Assembly: GCA_964469505.1 (NCBI GenBank) | Contig: CAYXZO010000020.1 | Coordinates: 1 to 36,709 of the forward strand | Origin: CAYXZO01 sp964469505 | GTDB taxonomy: Bacteria; Fidelibacterota; UBA8477; JABMPR01 | Direction: 5' to 3' | Length of the DNA stretch: 36,709 nt | Shown here: one piece after another, positions 8,017-15,772 of the stretch | Layout: each line of letters starts with the position of its first letter | Numbering within the stretch: position 1 is the first letter of the stretch | Translations under genes and position numbers: made by a program | The notes under the pieces: generated by a model | The model's input: only the letters and a program-made list of their open reading frames with translations | The model's database searches: none | What the model was told of the DNA's origin: nothing

Positions 8017-9354
8017 ATGGAGCAGGAGCTCACTCCCCGACAGATCGTTGCGGAGTTGGACCGATATATTGTCGGTCAGGAAGAAGCTAAAAAAGCGGTA
8101 GCCATCGCGTTGCGGAATCGCTGGCGCCGGTTACGGGTGCCCGGCGATTTACAGCAAGAGATAATGCCCAATAACATCATTATGATCGGTTCTACCGGTA
8201 TCGGTAAAACGGAGATCGCGCGGCGGCTATCCAATCTAGTGCGAGCGCCCTTTATCAAGGTCGAAGCGTCCAAGTTCACTGAAGTGGGGTACGTAGGACG
8301 CGATGTGGAGTCCATTATCCGGGACCTGGCCGATGCCAGCTACAACATGGTGCGGGCGGAGCATGAAAAAAAAGTTCACGCCAAAGCCCGGGAACGGGCG
8401 GAAGAGCGCTTGTTGGACCTCCTGCTGCCCATGCCTTCAACGGGTATGCATAGTGAGGAGGCTCAGGAACGGTATGAGCGTACCCGGGAAGCTTTTCGCC
8501 GTCGTCTGGCCGCCGGTGATTTCGAGAAACGGGAAGTGGAGTTGCAGGTGGAAGCCACAGCCGCTCCCATGATGCAGGTATTCGGCCCCCTGGGAATGGA
8601 AGACCTGGGGCTTAATCTGGAAGATATGCTGCGCAACGCCCTACCCAAACGGCAGAAAACCAGCCGCGTGACGGTAGCGGAGGCCCGTAAGATTCTCATC
8701 CAGGAAGAAGTAGAGAAATTGCTGGACCGGGAGAGAATCAAGCAGGAAGCCGTTCGTCGAGCAGAAGAAGCGGGGATAGTATTCCTGGACGAGATTGACA
8801 AGATCGCCGGCAACGGTTCCACCTCTGGCCCGGATGTGAGTAGGGAGGGGGTACAACGGGACATTTTGCCCATAGTGGAGGGCACCACGGTTAAGACCAA
8901 GTACGGCGTGATCCGTACGGATCACATTCTGTTCATTGCCGCCGGGGCGTTTCATGTCTCAAAACCTTCGGATTTGATTCCCGAACTGCAGGGGCGTTTT
9001 CCCATCCGGGTGGAGCTCAGTACCCTTACCGAAGAGGATTTTGTGCGCATATTAACCCAACCCCGCTCGGCTTTAATCAAGCAGTACAAAGCACTGGTAG
9101 AGGCGGAAGGGGCTAAACTGGAATTTACCAAGGAAGCCATCCGAGAAATCGCCCATGTGGCTTACGAAGTCAACGAGCGGGTGGAAAATATCGGAGCGCG
9201 TCGTTTGCATACTATCATGAGTCGCTTGTTGGAGGATGTCCTATTCCGACTACCGGACCCGGAATTGAAAGAGATTCGAGTTACCAAACGTATGGTCCAA
9301 AATACCTTCAGGGAATACATCAACGACCAGGATTTGAGTAGGTATATTCTTTAG
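8017..9354 (+). CDS. hslU: HslU unfoldase ATPase
   Basis: 445 residues, the usual length. Walker A is GSTGIGKT (58-65), the pore loop is GYVGRD (91-96), and Walker B is VFLDEIDKIA near 255-264. An intermediate I domain with long charged helices lies between about 110 and 245. The C-terminal tail ends in Leu-Ser-Arg-Tyr-Ile-Leu, the segment that inserts between HslV subunits and activates them. The protein is a AAA+ hexamer that unfolds substrates into the HslV chamber. GGAGC precedes the ATG. The gene is followed by a mobile-type gene, so it closes the hslVU operon. Confidence 0.97.
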   Translation: MEQELTPRQIVAELDRYIVGQEEAKKAVAIALRNRWRRLRVPGDLQQEIMPNNIIMIGSTGIGKTEIARRLSNLVRAPFIKVEASKFTEVGYVGRDVESIIRDLADASYNMVRAEHEKKVHAKARERAEERLLDLLLPMPSTGMHSEEAQERYERTREAFRRRLAAGDFEKREVELQVEATAAPMMQVFGPLGMEDLGLNLEDMLRNALPKRQKTSRVTVAEARKILIQEEVEKLLDRERIKQEAVRRAEEAGIVFLDEIDKIAGNGSTSGPDVSREGVQRDILPIVEGTTVKTKYGVIRTDHILFIAAGAFHVSKPSDLIPELQGRFPIRVELSTLTEEDFVRILTQPRSALIKQYKALVEAEGAKLEFTKEAIREIAHVAYEVNERVENIGARRLHTIMSRLLEDVLFRLPDPELKEIRVTKRMVQNTFREYINDQDLSRYIL

Positions 9355-9422
9355 ACCTACACTGGGGCCGCGCCTGTCTCGGTCGCTCAGAAGCAATTGG
9401 ACAACTAAAGACCAATGATATT

Positions 9423-10061
9423 TTGATAGAGTCCAAACCAGAAGAAAGTTCACTGGTACATAGAGGTTGGCACTCGAGAGGTTACCTGCCACATTTCGAC
9501 GCTGGCAATGTTGTACAATTCATCACTTTCCGCCTTTACGATTCGGTGCCGGCTAAGCTAGTCGAAGAATGGAAACAGGAGCTCCACTGGAATGAACAAA
9601 CTGCTCCTAATTCGAAAGAAACTGCACAGCTGAAAAAACGCATATCCAGGTATGAGGACAAAGGTTTTGGGGCTTGTTTTTTAACAGATAGCCGTATAGC
9701 CAAATTAGTTCAGGATGCACTTTTGTATTTTGATGGTGATCGTTACCGACTTTTAGCCTGGTGTATTATGCCTAATCATGTTCACGTGATGATAGAGATA
9801 ATGAACTACTCATTGTCTTCTATTGTTCACTCTTGGAAATCATATACCGCACATCAAGCGAATAAGCTTCTGAACAGGAAAGGTAAATTCTGGATGCCAG
9901 ATTATTTCGATCGCTTTATCCGGAATCAAAGACATTTCAATAGTACTATTGAATATATCAAACACAATCCGGTTAAAGCTGGCCTGGTACCAGTTCCAGA
10001 ACTATGGCCCTGGTCTGGTTGGCCTGGGAAAATGGATATAAACAAAGATCGTCAGGGTTAG
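9423..10061 (+). CDS. REP-associated tyrosine transposase (Y1/RAYT)
   Basis: About 212 residues from TTG 9423; the start is uncertain because there is no in-frame ATG nearby and no clear ribosome-binding site. It carries the HUH motif in MPNHVHVMIE (His119, His121). The likely catalytic tyrosine is Tyr178 in IEYIKHNPVKAGLV, the family C-terminal signature. RAYTs are single-strand nucleases of the IS200/IS605 Y1 superfamily that bind and process REP palindromes. A perfect 7-bp hairpin stands just downstream at 10090-10106 and is a good candidate for its target. No direct-repeat ends or second REP copy were seen, and the gene sits between hslU and argF without breaking either. The ORF appears complete and not decayed. 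Confidence 0.85.
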   Translation: MIESKPEESSLVHRGWHSRGYLPHFDAGNVVQFITFRLYDSVPAKLVEEWKQELHWNEQTAPNSKETAQLKKRISRYEDKGFGACFLTDSRIAKLVQDALLYFDGDRYRLLAWCIMPNHVHVMIEIMNYSLSSIVHSWKSYTAHQANKLLNRKGKFWMPDYFDRFIRNQRHFNSTIEYIKHNPVKAGLVPVPELWPWSGWPGKMDINKDRQG

Positions 10062-10089
10062 GTGCTATTGAAGCTGAATTAGTTGTATT

Positions 10090-10106
10090 GCGGGAGCGAC
10101 TCCCGC
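10090..10106. repeat. REP-like palindrome beside the RAYT gene
   Basis: GCGGGAG (10090-10096) and CTCCCGC (10100-10106) form a perfect 7-bp stem with a CGA loop, 28 nt after the RAYT stop. There is no T run, so it is not an intrinsic terminator. GTTG occurs a few bases upstream (10083-10086) and could be the guide tetranucleotide found next to REPs. That is inference; the E. coli guide is GTAG. Confidence 0.6.
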
Positions 10107-10143
10107 GGACCCAGAATAGGTGATTAGAAACAAGGAGGACTGA

Positions 10144-11070
10144 ATGAAGAAAAGAGATTTCCTGCATATCACGGATTTTTCACCCGAAGAAATCGAGCTG
10201 GTTTTTCGTTGGGCAGAAATTTTAAAGAAGGACGTTCATCAGAACCGTGCCCACCCATTCTTTGCCGGACAAACCATGGCCATGATTTTCGCCAAGCCCT
10301 CCGCCCGGACCCGGGTGAGTTTTGAAACCGGTATGTTTCAATTCGGGGGGCACGCCCTTTATTTGGGGCCCCAGGACATCGGTATTGGCAAGCGGGAAGC
10401 CATCAAAGATATCGCCCGAGTCATATCTCGTTATAACCAATGGATCATGGCCCGCCTGTTCGATCATGCCCACATTTTGGAATTGGCCCGGTATGCCACG
10501 GTGCCGGTAATTAACGGTTTGACTGATTACAATCACCCCTGCCAGGTGATGGCGGATATGTTTACCATTAAAGAACACAAGGGACGATTCCAGGACTTGA
10601 AAATCGTCTTTGTGGGAGATGGTAACAACGTGTGTCACTCATTTTTGAATTTTGCCCAACGTTTTCCGATTCATTTTGTCCTGGCCGCACCTGAGGGGTA
10701 TGAACCAGATCAGGCGACCTGGGAGAAGGCTCAGGAAGCGGGCTTAAGTCGAATCGAATTGGAGCGTGATCCTCACAAGGCGGTGGAAAACGCCGATGTA
10801 ATTTATACCGATGTCTGGGCTTCCATGGGTCAAGAAAAGGAGCGGGAAAAACGGTTGCGGGATTTCCGGGAGTATCAGGTGAACGAGGCACTCCTGGCAA
10901 ACGCCAAAGATGATGTAATTGTGATGCATTGTTTGCCCGCTCATTATGGGGAAGAAATAACTGATGAAGTACTGAATGGGCCCCATTCGGTGGTTTTCGA
11001 CGAAGCGGAAAACCGCCTACACGTGCAAAAGGCCATAATGATGGTATTGGCTGGTAAGGAGCCTGCGTAA
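10144..11070 (+). CDS. argF: ornithine carbamoyltransferase
   Basis: 308 residues, normal length. The carbamoyl-phosphate loop is KPSARTR (51-57), with Ala where many family members have Thr. HPCQ (131-134), the SMG motif (228-229 region) and HCLPAHYGEE (Cys263) are all present. The last is the ornithine-side catalytic motif and separates this enzyme from aspartate carbamoyltransferase. The reaction joins carbamoyl phosphate and L-ornithine to citrulline in cytoplasmic arginine synthesis. A strong AAGGAGG stands 6 nt before the ATG. No other arg gene is in the window; the gene has its own terminator at 11102-11128 and looks monocistronic. Confidence 0.93.
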   Translation: MKKRDFLHITDFSPEEIELVFRWAEILKKDVHQNRAHPFFAGQTMAMIFAKPSARTRVSFETGMFQFGGHALYLGPQDIGIGKREAIKDIARVISRYNQWIMARLFDHAHILELARYATVPVINGLTDYNHPCQVMADMFTIKEHKGRFQDLKIVFVGDGNNVCHSFLNFAQRFPIHFVLAAPEGYEPDQATWEKAQEAGLSRIELERDPHKAVENADVIYTDVWASMGQEKEREKRLRDFREYQVNEALLANAKDDVIVMHCLPAHYGEEITDEVLNGPHSVVFDEAENRLHVQKAIMMVLAGKEPA

Positions 11071-11101
11071 GAAAAGATTTTGAAGAGCTAGCTCCAAAGC
11101 G

Positions 11102-11128
11102 AAAGGCCCCGTGATTGCGGGGCCTTTT
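11102..11128 (+). terminator. intrinsic terminator of argF
   Basis: AAAGGCCCCG (11102-11111) pairs perfectly with CGGGGCCTTT (11118-11127) around a 6-nt loop, ending in TTTT. It lies 31 nt after argF, just before the convergent tRNA-Pro gene. Confidence 0.9.
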
Positions 11129-11137
11129 CAATAATTA

Positions 11138-11214
11138 TGGTCGAGGTGGAGGGATTTGAACCCCCGACCCCCTGCTCCCAAAGCAGGTGCTCTACCGGGC
11201 TGAGCCACACCTCG
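11138..11214 (-). tRNA. tRNA-Pro (anticodon TGG)
   Basis: A full cloverleaf on the minus strand. The acceptor CGAGGTG pairs with CACCTCG, and the D arm is GCTC...GAGC. The anticodon stem CCTGC/GCAGG holds loop TTTGGGA, with anticodon TGG at 34-36. The T arm contains TTCAAAT. The 3' CCA is encoded (11138-11140), unlike in the tRNA-Lys of this window. Confidence 0.97.
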
Positions 11215-11230
11215 CTGCAAAAAGCGCGGC

Positions 11231-11259
11231 AATATAGTTAAAGGCCTGGTGGTTGGAAA
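11231..11259 (-). promoter_or_regulatory. promoter of tRNA-Pro
   Basis: Minus strand: TTTCCA (11254-11259), a 17-nt spacer and TATATT (11231-11236). A GC-rich discriminator and CGCTTTTTG run up to the tRNA 5' end. This is the same layout as at the other two tRNA genes. Confidence 0.65.
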
Positions 11260-11654
11260 GAGGGAAGAAATCAAATGGAGACAGGAGCTAGGAAACGGGA
11301 GATATGAAGATGGTGTCCCGTCCTGAAATAGATTGATTGTGCCGTACAAAAATATGTTGGCCGTTTTTAGTAATGGGTCTGATTTATTGGATCGGATTGT
11401 TTGGAAGTGGTGCTTTCTAATTGATGAGGGGGAATGTGACTTTTTTCTAATTGTTTCATCAATACCAGTGCCGGTGTTGGTCCGCAGCGGGGAAAGGGAA
11501 AAGCAGTATAACGGAAGCTTTTTTACAACCGGTAGAAGAATCGGTATGGAAGCCTGGTGAGAAAGTGACACGCTTCGTGCCCAGGTGATAGAAAGACTGC
11601 TGGCCACCCGATTCTGATGGAGTAAGAGCCACTGATAACTGGGGGGTTGAGATT
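11260..11654. other. gene-poor interval before the inositol enzyme gene
   Basis: About 400 nt without a convincing gene. An open frame of 75 codons on the plus strand (11333-11560) has no ribosome-binding site and no recognisable composition. A purine-rich run (about 11274-11310) is rich in GGAGA/GGAAA-type words and resembles another one near 36285-36335. The interval also holds the leader of the next gene, with GGGGGG shortly before its ATG. Confidence 0.5.
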
Positions 11655-13049
11655 ATGCTACCTGCCGTAATAATTGCCGCCGGTCAGGGTAGTCGTCTCA
11701 GCCAGTTTTATTCACCCAAACCGGTGGCCCCCATTTATGGTCTTAAACTACTTGAAAGAATCATCCTGGCAGCCAGACAGGTTGGAGTCCAGGATTTTAA
11801 AATCGTAGTCGGTTTTAAAGCTGAAGTTATAAAACAAGCCATAGGCGATGGCACGCGTTATGGCGTGAAAATTGAGTATATCTATAACCCCGACTGGCGC
11901 AAAGGTAACGGGGTTTCGGTACTCCGGGCCCGGGAGCATGTCCATGGCAGATTTCTGCTGTTAATGTCAGACCATATTTTCGACAGTGATATACTTCGGA
12001 AGTTAGTGCGGCATGCGGCAAAAACGGAAAATACTCTCCTGGCGGTGGATCGTAACCTTAGGAGCGAATATTTTGATTTGGGAGACGTCACCAAGGTTGT
12101 TACTGAAGATGGTAAAGTAGTACGCATAGGTAAGGAGCTCCCGGAGTTCGATGCTGTGGATACCGGGGTTTTTGTTTGCAGTTCTGATATTTTCCGCGCT
12201 CTGGAGGAAAGTACCAGCCGGGGTGAATACAGCCTCTCTGCCGGTAATCAAGTGCTGGCTAAGCAGGGCAAACTGGAAGTGGTGGATATCACCGGATCTT
12301 TTTGGGTGGATGTAGATAACCTGGAAGCTTTGCAGAAAGCTAAGCAAGTGCTTATCCGTCAATTGGTAAAACAAACTGACGGTCCCATTTCTCGATATGT
12401 AAACCGTCCCTTATCTACTCGCATTTCTGCCTACATGGCCCGATTTGATATTTCGCCCAACAGCATCACGATAGCCAGCTTTGGGTTAAGTCTGCTTTCC
12501 ACCTTGGCGTTTTATTTGGGCGGTTATCCCGCCGTGGCTATGGGAGGTATTCTGGCACAACTCTCTTCGGTGTTGGATGGTTGTGATGGGGAAATAGCCC
12601 GCTTGAAATTTCGGTTCAGCGTTTTTGGAGAATGGTTAGACAGGGTGCTGGACCGCTACGCTGACGGCCTGATAATCCTGGGGATGACTCATGCTCTGTG
12701 GCTGATTACAGCCAGGGAATGGGTTTGGCTGCTGGGATTTTTGACCCTGACAGGTACCTATTTGAATAGTTACACCGCCCGAATTGTCGATGAGATTTTA
12801 CGAAACAACTGTACTGCGGGGCGTAGCTTACGTTTAGGACGGGATGTGCGGCTTTTTATAATCTTTCTAGGAGCAGTCACTTACCAGCTTTCAGCAACTA
12901 TGGTATTACTACTGGTAATTACCAATCTGGAAGTCATCAAGCGGCTGTGGCTGTTACGCAGAATTACCGATAGGCACCTGCCGGTTGTGCCTGTCCAACC
13001 TGCACTAAGTGGGGAAGTGGAGGAAGCGAAGCTGCTACCTAAACTTTAA
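11655..13049 (+). CDS. bifunctional inositol-1-phosphate cytidylyltransferase / DIPP synthase
   Basis: 464 residues with two domains. Residues 1-235 are a nucleotidyltransferase: AAGQGSRL, then PKP at 21-23, and MSDHIF near 104. Residues 240-440 are a membrane CDP-alcohol phosphotransferase whose motif D(x)2DG(x)2AR(x)8G(x)3D(x)3D is complete (Asp308, Asp311, Gly325, Asp329, Asp333). The linker has PISRYVNRPLS. This architecture is that of the IPCT/DIPPS enzyme of Archaeoglobus, Thermotoga, Aquifex and Rubrobacter. That enzyme makes CDP-inositol from CTP and inositol-1-phosphate, then joins it to a second inositol phosphate to give di-myo-inositol-phosphate phosphate, a precursor of a heat and salt solute. 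The substrate, L-myo-inositol-1-phosphate, would come from the synthase at 30687-32006. Family assignment is strong. An alternative polyol phosphate as substrate is possible. Confidence 0.85.
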   Translation: MLPAVIIAAGQGSRLSQFYSPKPVAPIYGLKLLERIILAARQVGVQDFKIVVGFKAEVIKQAIGDGTRYGVKIEYIYNPDWRKGNGVSVLRAREHVHGRFLLLMSDHIFDSDILRKLVRHAAKTENTLLAVDRNLRSEYFDLGDVTKVVTEDGKVVRIGKELPEFDAVDTGVFVCSSDIFRALEESTSRGEYSLSAGNQVLAKQGKLEVVDITGSFWVDVDNLEALQKAKQVLIRQLVKQTDGPISRYVNRPLSTRISAYMARFDISPNSITIASFGLSLLSTLAFYLGGYPAVAMGGILAQLSSVLDGCDGEIARLKFRFSVFGEWLDRVLDRYADGLIILGMTHALWLITAREWVWLLGFLTLTGTYLNSYTARIVDEILRNNCTAGRSLRLGRDVRLFIIFLGAVTYQLSATMVLLLVITNLEVIKRLWLLRRITDRHLPVVPVQPALSGEVEEAKLLPKL

Positions 13050-13146
13050 AATTTTATCTCCTGAAGATATTAGCGAGGCATGTTAGGCAGGTTAATCTGG
13101 CAAACCTACAAGTGTTCCCGATGAGTCCGGGAGAAGAGACTTGGTG

Positions 13147-13752
13147 TTATGGAACAAGAAAAACAGCCAGACCGAGATTACCGCTGAAGAAGCCGGCACC
13201 AAACATCCAGTCCACTCCCGTTGTCAAACAAAGGTCTATTCCGGGGTAATGTTTAAGTATCAGTCCCCACTCAATGGAGAGACTCGGCCTTAACGCGAAT
13301 GCCGCCCCCGAACTTTCCCAAAATACCTTGCTCCTGTTTGTGAACATTACCATAATAATGTTAAAGCTCGACTGATTGAAATAGGAGATTCCCAGAAAGG
13401 GCAAGCTCTTGGGCCGGGTTCTAACCGCCGCACCTACTCCCGGCATTGCCAAGGTTCCTTTCAGATGAGAAATGACGGGGAATTCGTCATCAGAACAGGA
13501 AGGACCGTTCCCGCCGCATTCATAATCCCATCCGTTATACGAGAAAAGCAATCCCAGCTGCTTTTTAGCCTTCGAGTTAAGCCATAGACTCACTGAAAAA
13601 CTATGACCGTTTTTGGTGAGCCCTTCTTTGTCGAGAAAAATCCATGGCTTGCCGTATTCGATTTCTATTCCACCTTTTGCGCAGCTTTGTTCGCTAAAAA
13701 CACGACCCCAAAAACAGAATACGACCAGAAAGATTTTAATAGACACTCTCAT
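13147..13752 (-). CDS. secreted, probable outer-membrane beta-barrel protein
   Basis: 201 residues; the function is not recognised. An N-terminal signal peptide (about residues 1-21) is followed by alternating hydrophobic and polar segments typical of short beta-barrels. Short turns with Gly/Asn/Asp occur, and a Cys pair lies in a loop around YECGGNGPSCSDDE. No clear ribosome-binding site stands before the ATG. A possible paralogous fragment lies upstream at 13957-14187. The neighbours are convergent with the inositol enzyme gene. A small outer-membrane or surface protein is the best reading. Confidence 0.6.
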   Translation of the reverse strand: MRVSIKIFLVVFCFWGRVFSEQSCAKGGIEIEYGKPWIFLDKEGLTKNGHSFSVSLWLNSKAKKQLGLLFSYNGWDYECGGNGPSCSDDEFPVISHLKGTLAMPGVGAAVRTRPKSLPFLGISYFNQSSFNIIMVMFTNRSKVFWESSGAAFALRPSLSIEWGLILKHYPGIDLCLTTGVDWMFGAGFFSGNLGLAVFLVP

Positions 13753-14488
13753 AGGCGATCTAAATCAGTTTGTTTCTCTCTACCTTTGCTTAATAGAATA
13801 TAATCAGATGATTTGTAAAAAAACGATAGGGTTGCCTGCTTACAATCACTTCAGCTTAGGAGATTCAGCAAAAGGTGGATTGAATTCGGATGCTTGTTCT
13901 GGTGAGGAAAAAAAGGACAAAATGAGCCAGTGGAAGTTGACCGCGCTGAGGAACGCTCATCCGAAAGAAAGAGCGCTTACTGTAAAAGTTAGATAAAACA
14001 AAGTACCTTCGTTTCCAATCAGGCCATTCACGACCGCTGTAAACCTTGTTTTAGAATTCTTATGATGCAGGCTTGTGAGCCCGATCTCGGGCGATACCAC
14101 TGGACTTAACGCTATACCGTATGGAACTAACAACAAACCATATTTATAATCCGTAACTCTGATGAACAGCAGGCTCAAACTGCCGGTGATTTTTTCTCAA
14201 CGTATTAATTCCCAATATTCAATAGAAAACAAAGGGGGTTAGTAAGTAGCTCTGTAAATATCAAAGTAATTGTACCTCGATGGTATCTGTTCTGCGTTAT
14301 GTTTGTTGTTCATTGCTCCATAACACCCATGGTGGCTGCCTGCGGTTTCTATGGGGGATATTGATTCTAACCGGAGATGCACCATCATAATTGTGGAGAA
14401 TCGCGCTCCGGAAATCAGCTCCGGAAAAAGCAACCCGCAATCCGAGTTCAGTATTAGTAATCGCCGGGGTTAATATGGCACCGGAGAC
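13753..14488. other. 736-nt interval with probable gene remnants
   Basis: No intact gene is supported. Two minus-strand coding-like fragments are visible. 13957-14187 has similarity to the C-terminal half of the neighbouring 201-residue protein. 14300-14488 continues in frame beyond the stop of the PAP2 gene for about 62 codons without a start codon. The rest is AT-rich and shows no repeat or RNA structure that I can support. Confidence 0.45.
13957..14187 (-). pseudogene. possible C-terminal remnant of a paralogous beta-barrel protein
   Basis: An open frame bounded upstream by a TGA and lacking ATG; the only initiator is a TTG at 14178. Its product contains IALSPVVSPEIGLTSLHH, which lines up by eye with FALRPSLSIEWGLILKHY in the 201-residue protein next to it. 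Spacing to the end of the protein is similar, and both end in a hydrophobic strand. This suggests a duplicated gene whose 5' part has been lost. Similarity is weak and judged by eye. Confidence 0.35.
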
Positions 14489-15385
14489 CTAATTTTCTAG
14501 CCCCGGTACAGCAACAAAACCTATGTTTCGGGCCAGGGTAGCGCGATAGTAGATTAAATAACCTAAACTACCGGAGATTATTCCTCCCATTACATCTACT
14601 CCGTAATGGTAAGCGCAGAATACGGTCGAAAAAGCGATCAGACCGACCCAAAGCCCGAAAATCAACTGTCCCCGCCAACGAAATAGCTTCCTGAGTGTCA
14701 GAAAGATGAACCATGAAGCCGCCACGTGGGAGCTAGGGAAGGCCCCCCCTCCGTATTCTCCCCAGCTGTAGATGAAATTCATCAGGCCTACGAAACCCCC
14801 GAACCCTGTGAACAAGCCGGCGCGCTGATCGAGGGGGCCCAAAGCCGGGAATAAGATGAACCAGAGGTCATGAACCATGAATAGAACCAGTAATCCGGTC
14901 AGATAGGCACGGAAAGCGTTGTGATCACGCCGGTACAGTAACCAGCCCGGGAAGATCATCAACAGGTAGTAGGAAAAATACACCAGATGCAGGAATTGAA
15001 TCCAGAAAGTGGGAGCGCCTTTAGCCAGCCAAGCAGCGGGCTCGCTACCCCATAAACTCCGTTCCCAGCGCTGCAGTAATGAGTCATGGAAGCCCTGGAC
15101 GAAACTCTGATCCAATAGCGTGGCTTCCGAATAGATTGGGATCAGGAAGAGAACGGGCCACCAATGACGGATGAAAACGAAAGCAGCCGAACCGGTATCC
15201 GATTCTCGAGAAGCCACCGATAGTTGTACCAGAATTACCGAGGTGTGAAAAACCAACCAAAGCTGTTTCTGGGGCACGCTATGCGGGGCACAGAAAATCA
15301 ACGCAAGAAGCAATACGTTGTACCCCAAGATAACTTTTTCCACTGAGGATAAGTTATCCCATCGTCGGCGCAACGCGGTCTTCAT
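14489..15385 (-). CDS. PAP2/Aur1-like membrane phosphatase or inositolphosphotransferase
   Basis: 298 residues with about six to eight membrane helices. The PAP2 catalytic motifs are at the C-terminal side: GGAFPSSH (His220), then YHYGVDVMGG (His260, Asp264). The spacing and the GxAFPSxH...HYxVDxxGG form match the PAP2_3 group. That group includes Aur1, the inositol-phosphorylceramide synthase, as well as plain lipid phosphatases. Given the inositol-lipid genes in this window, a role in transferring or removing phosphoinositol headgroups is an attractive inference. A phosphatidate or undecaprenyl-pyrophosphate phosphatase is the alternative. There is no strong ribosome-binding site. The gene is divergent from tRNA-Lys and menF. 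Confidence 0.75.
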   Translation of the reverse strand: MKTALRRRWDNLSSVEKVILGYNVLLLALIFCAPHSVPQKQLWLVFHTSVILVQLSVASRESDTGSAAFVFIRHWWPVLFLIPIYSEATLLDQSFVQGFHDSLLQRWERSLWGSEPAAWLAKGAPTFWIQFLHLVYFSYYLLMIFPGWLLYRRDHNAFRAYLTGLLVLFMVHDLWFILFPALGPLDQRAGLFTGFGGFVGLMNFIYSWGEYGGGAFPSSHVAASWFIFLTLRKLFRWRGQLIFGLWVGLIAFSTVFCAYHYGVDVMGGIISGSLGYLIYYRATLARNIGFVAVPGLEN

Positions 15386-15436
15386 GGTCTCAATATATTG
15401 AACTTGAATATCTTTAAAACATTCACTAAAAAATTT

Positions 15437-15464
15437 TTGTCCCTGGAAACAAGGCTTGTATATT
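15437..15464 (+). promoter_or_regulatory. promoter of tRNA-Lys
   Basis: TTGTCC (15437-15442), a 16-nt spacer and TATATT (15459-15464) are followed by a GC-rich discriminator and CGCTTTTTG. Expected transcription start is near 15471, about 9 nt before the mature tRNA. Confidence 0.7.
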
Positions 15465-15479
15465 GCGCCGCTTTTTGGC

Positions 15480-15553
15480 GACCGCGTAGCTCAGCCAGGT
15501 AGAGCAGCGGACTTTTAATCCGTTGGTCGCAGGTTCGATTCCTGCCGCGGTCA
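15480..15553 (+). tRNA. tRNA-Lys (anticodon TTT)
   Basis: Acceptor GACCGCG/CGCGGTC, D arm GCTC...GAGC, anticodon stem GCGGA/TCCGT with loop CTTTTAA (anticodon TTT), T arm with TTCGATT, discriminator A. No CCA is encoded; CTT follows. Confidence 0.97.
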
Positions 15554-15611
15554 CTTAATTTTTAAAGATTTAGCGCGGAAACAGTGGAAAAGTCATCGGT
15601 GTACCATAGGG

Positions 15612-15714
15612 TATAATGGGTATTTGTTACTAACAGATTCACTGACACGATTCCAGGTGCGGCGGTAAAGCTTTTGCAGATATTGTGCAGGTACATTAAT
15701 TAGGACCGTGTCAG
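15612..15714 (+). promoter_or_regulatory. candidate menF leader: -10 box and long-range inverted repeat
   Basis: A consensus -10 box TATAAT lies at 15612-15617, with no good -35. Downstream, CTGACACG (15642-15649) is perfectly complementary to CGTGTCAG (15707-15714), with 57 nt between. If transcribed, the arms would close a long stem in the menF leader, about 60 nt before the start codon. No known riboswitch class was recognised. Confidence 0.35.
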
Positions 15715-15772
15715 GGACGGATAAACCCACTCCCCATTTCACCGATTATCAAATTTTGCCCGGGGGACTGGT

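Noticed and set aside
10568..11131. 187-codon open frame antisense to argF
   Set aside because: It is a shadow of argF with a Pro/Arg/Ser-rich product and runs into the terminator.
11333..11560. 75-codon open frame in the gap before the inositol enzyme
   Set aside because: It has no ribosome-binding site, signal peptide, motif or coding-like composition that I can point to.
13083..13135. Two small hairpins (AGGTT/AACCT and CCCG/CGGG) between convergent genes, considered as an RNA gene or terminator
   Set aside because: Stems are short, there is no T run, and no known RNA family signature was found.
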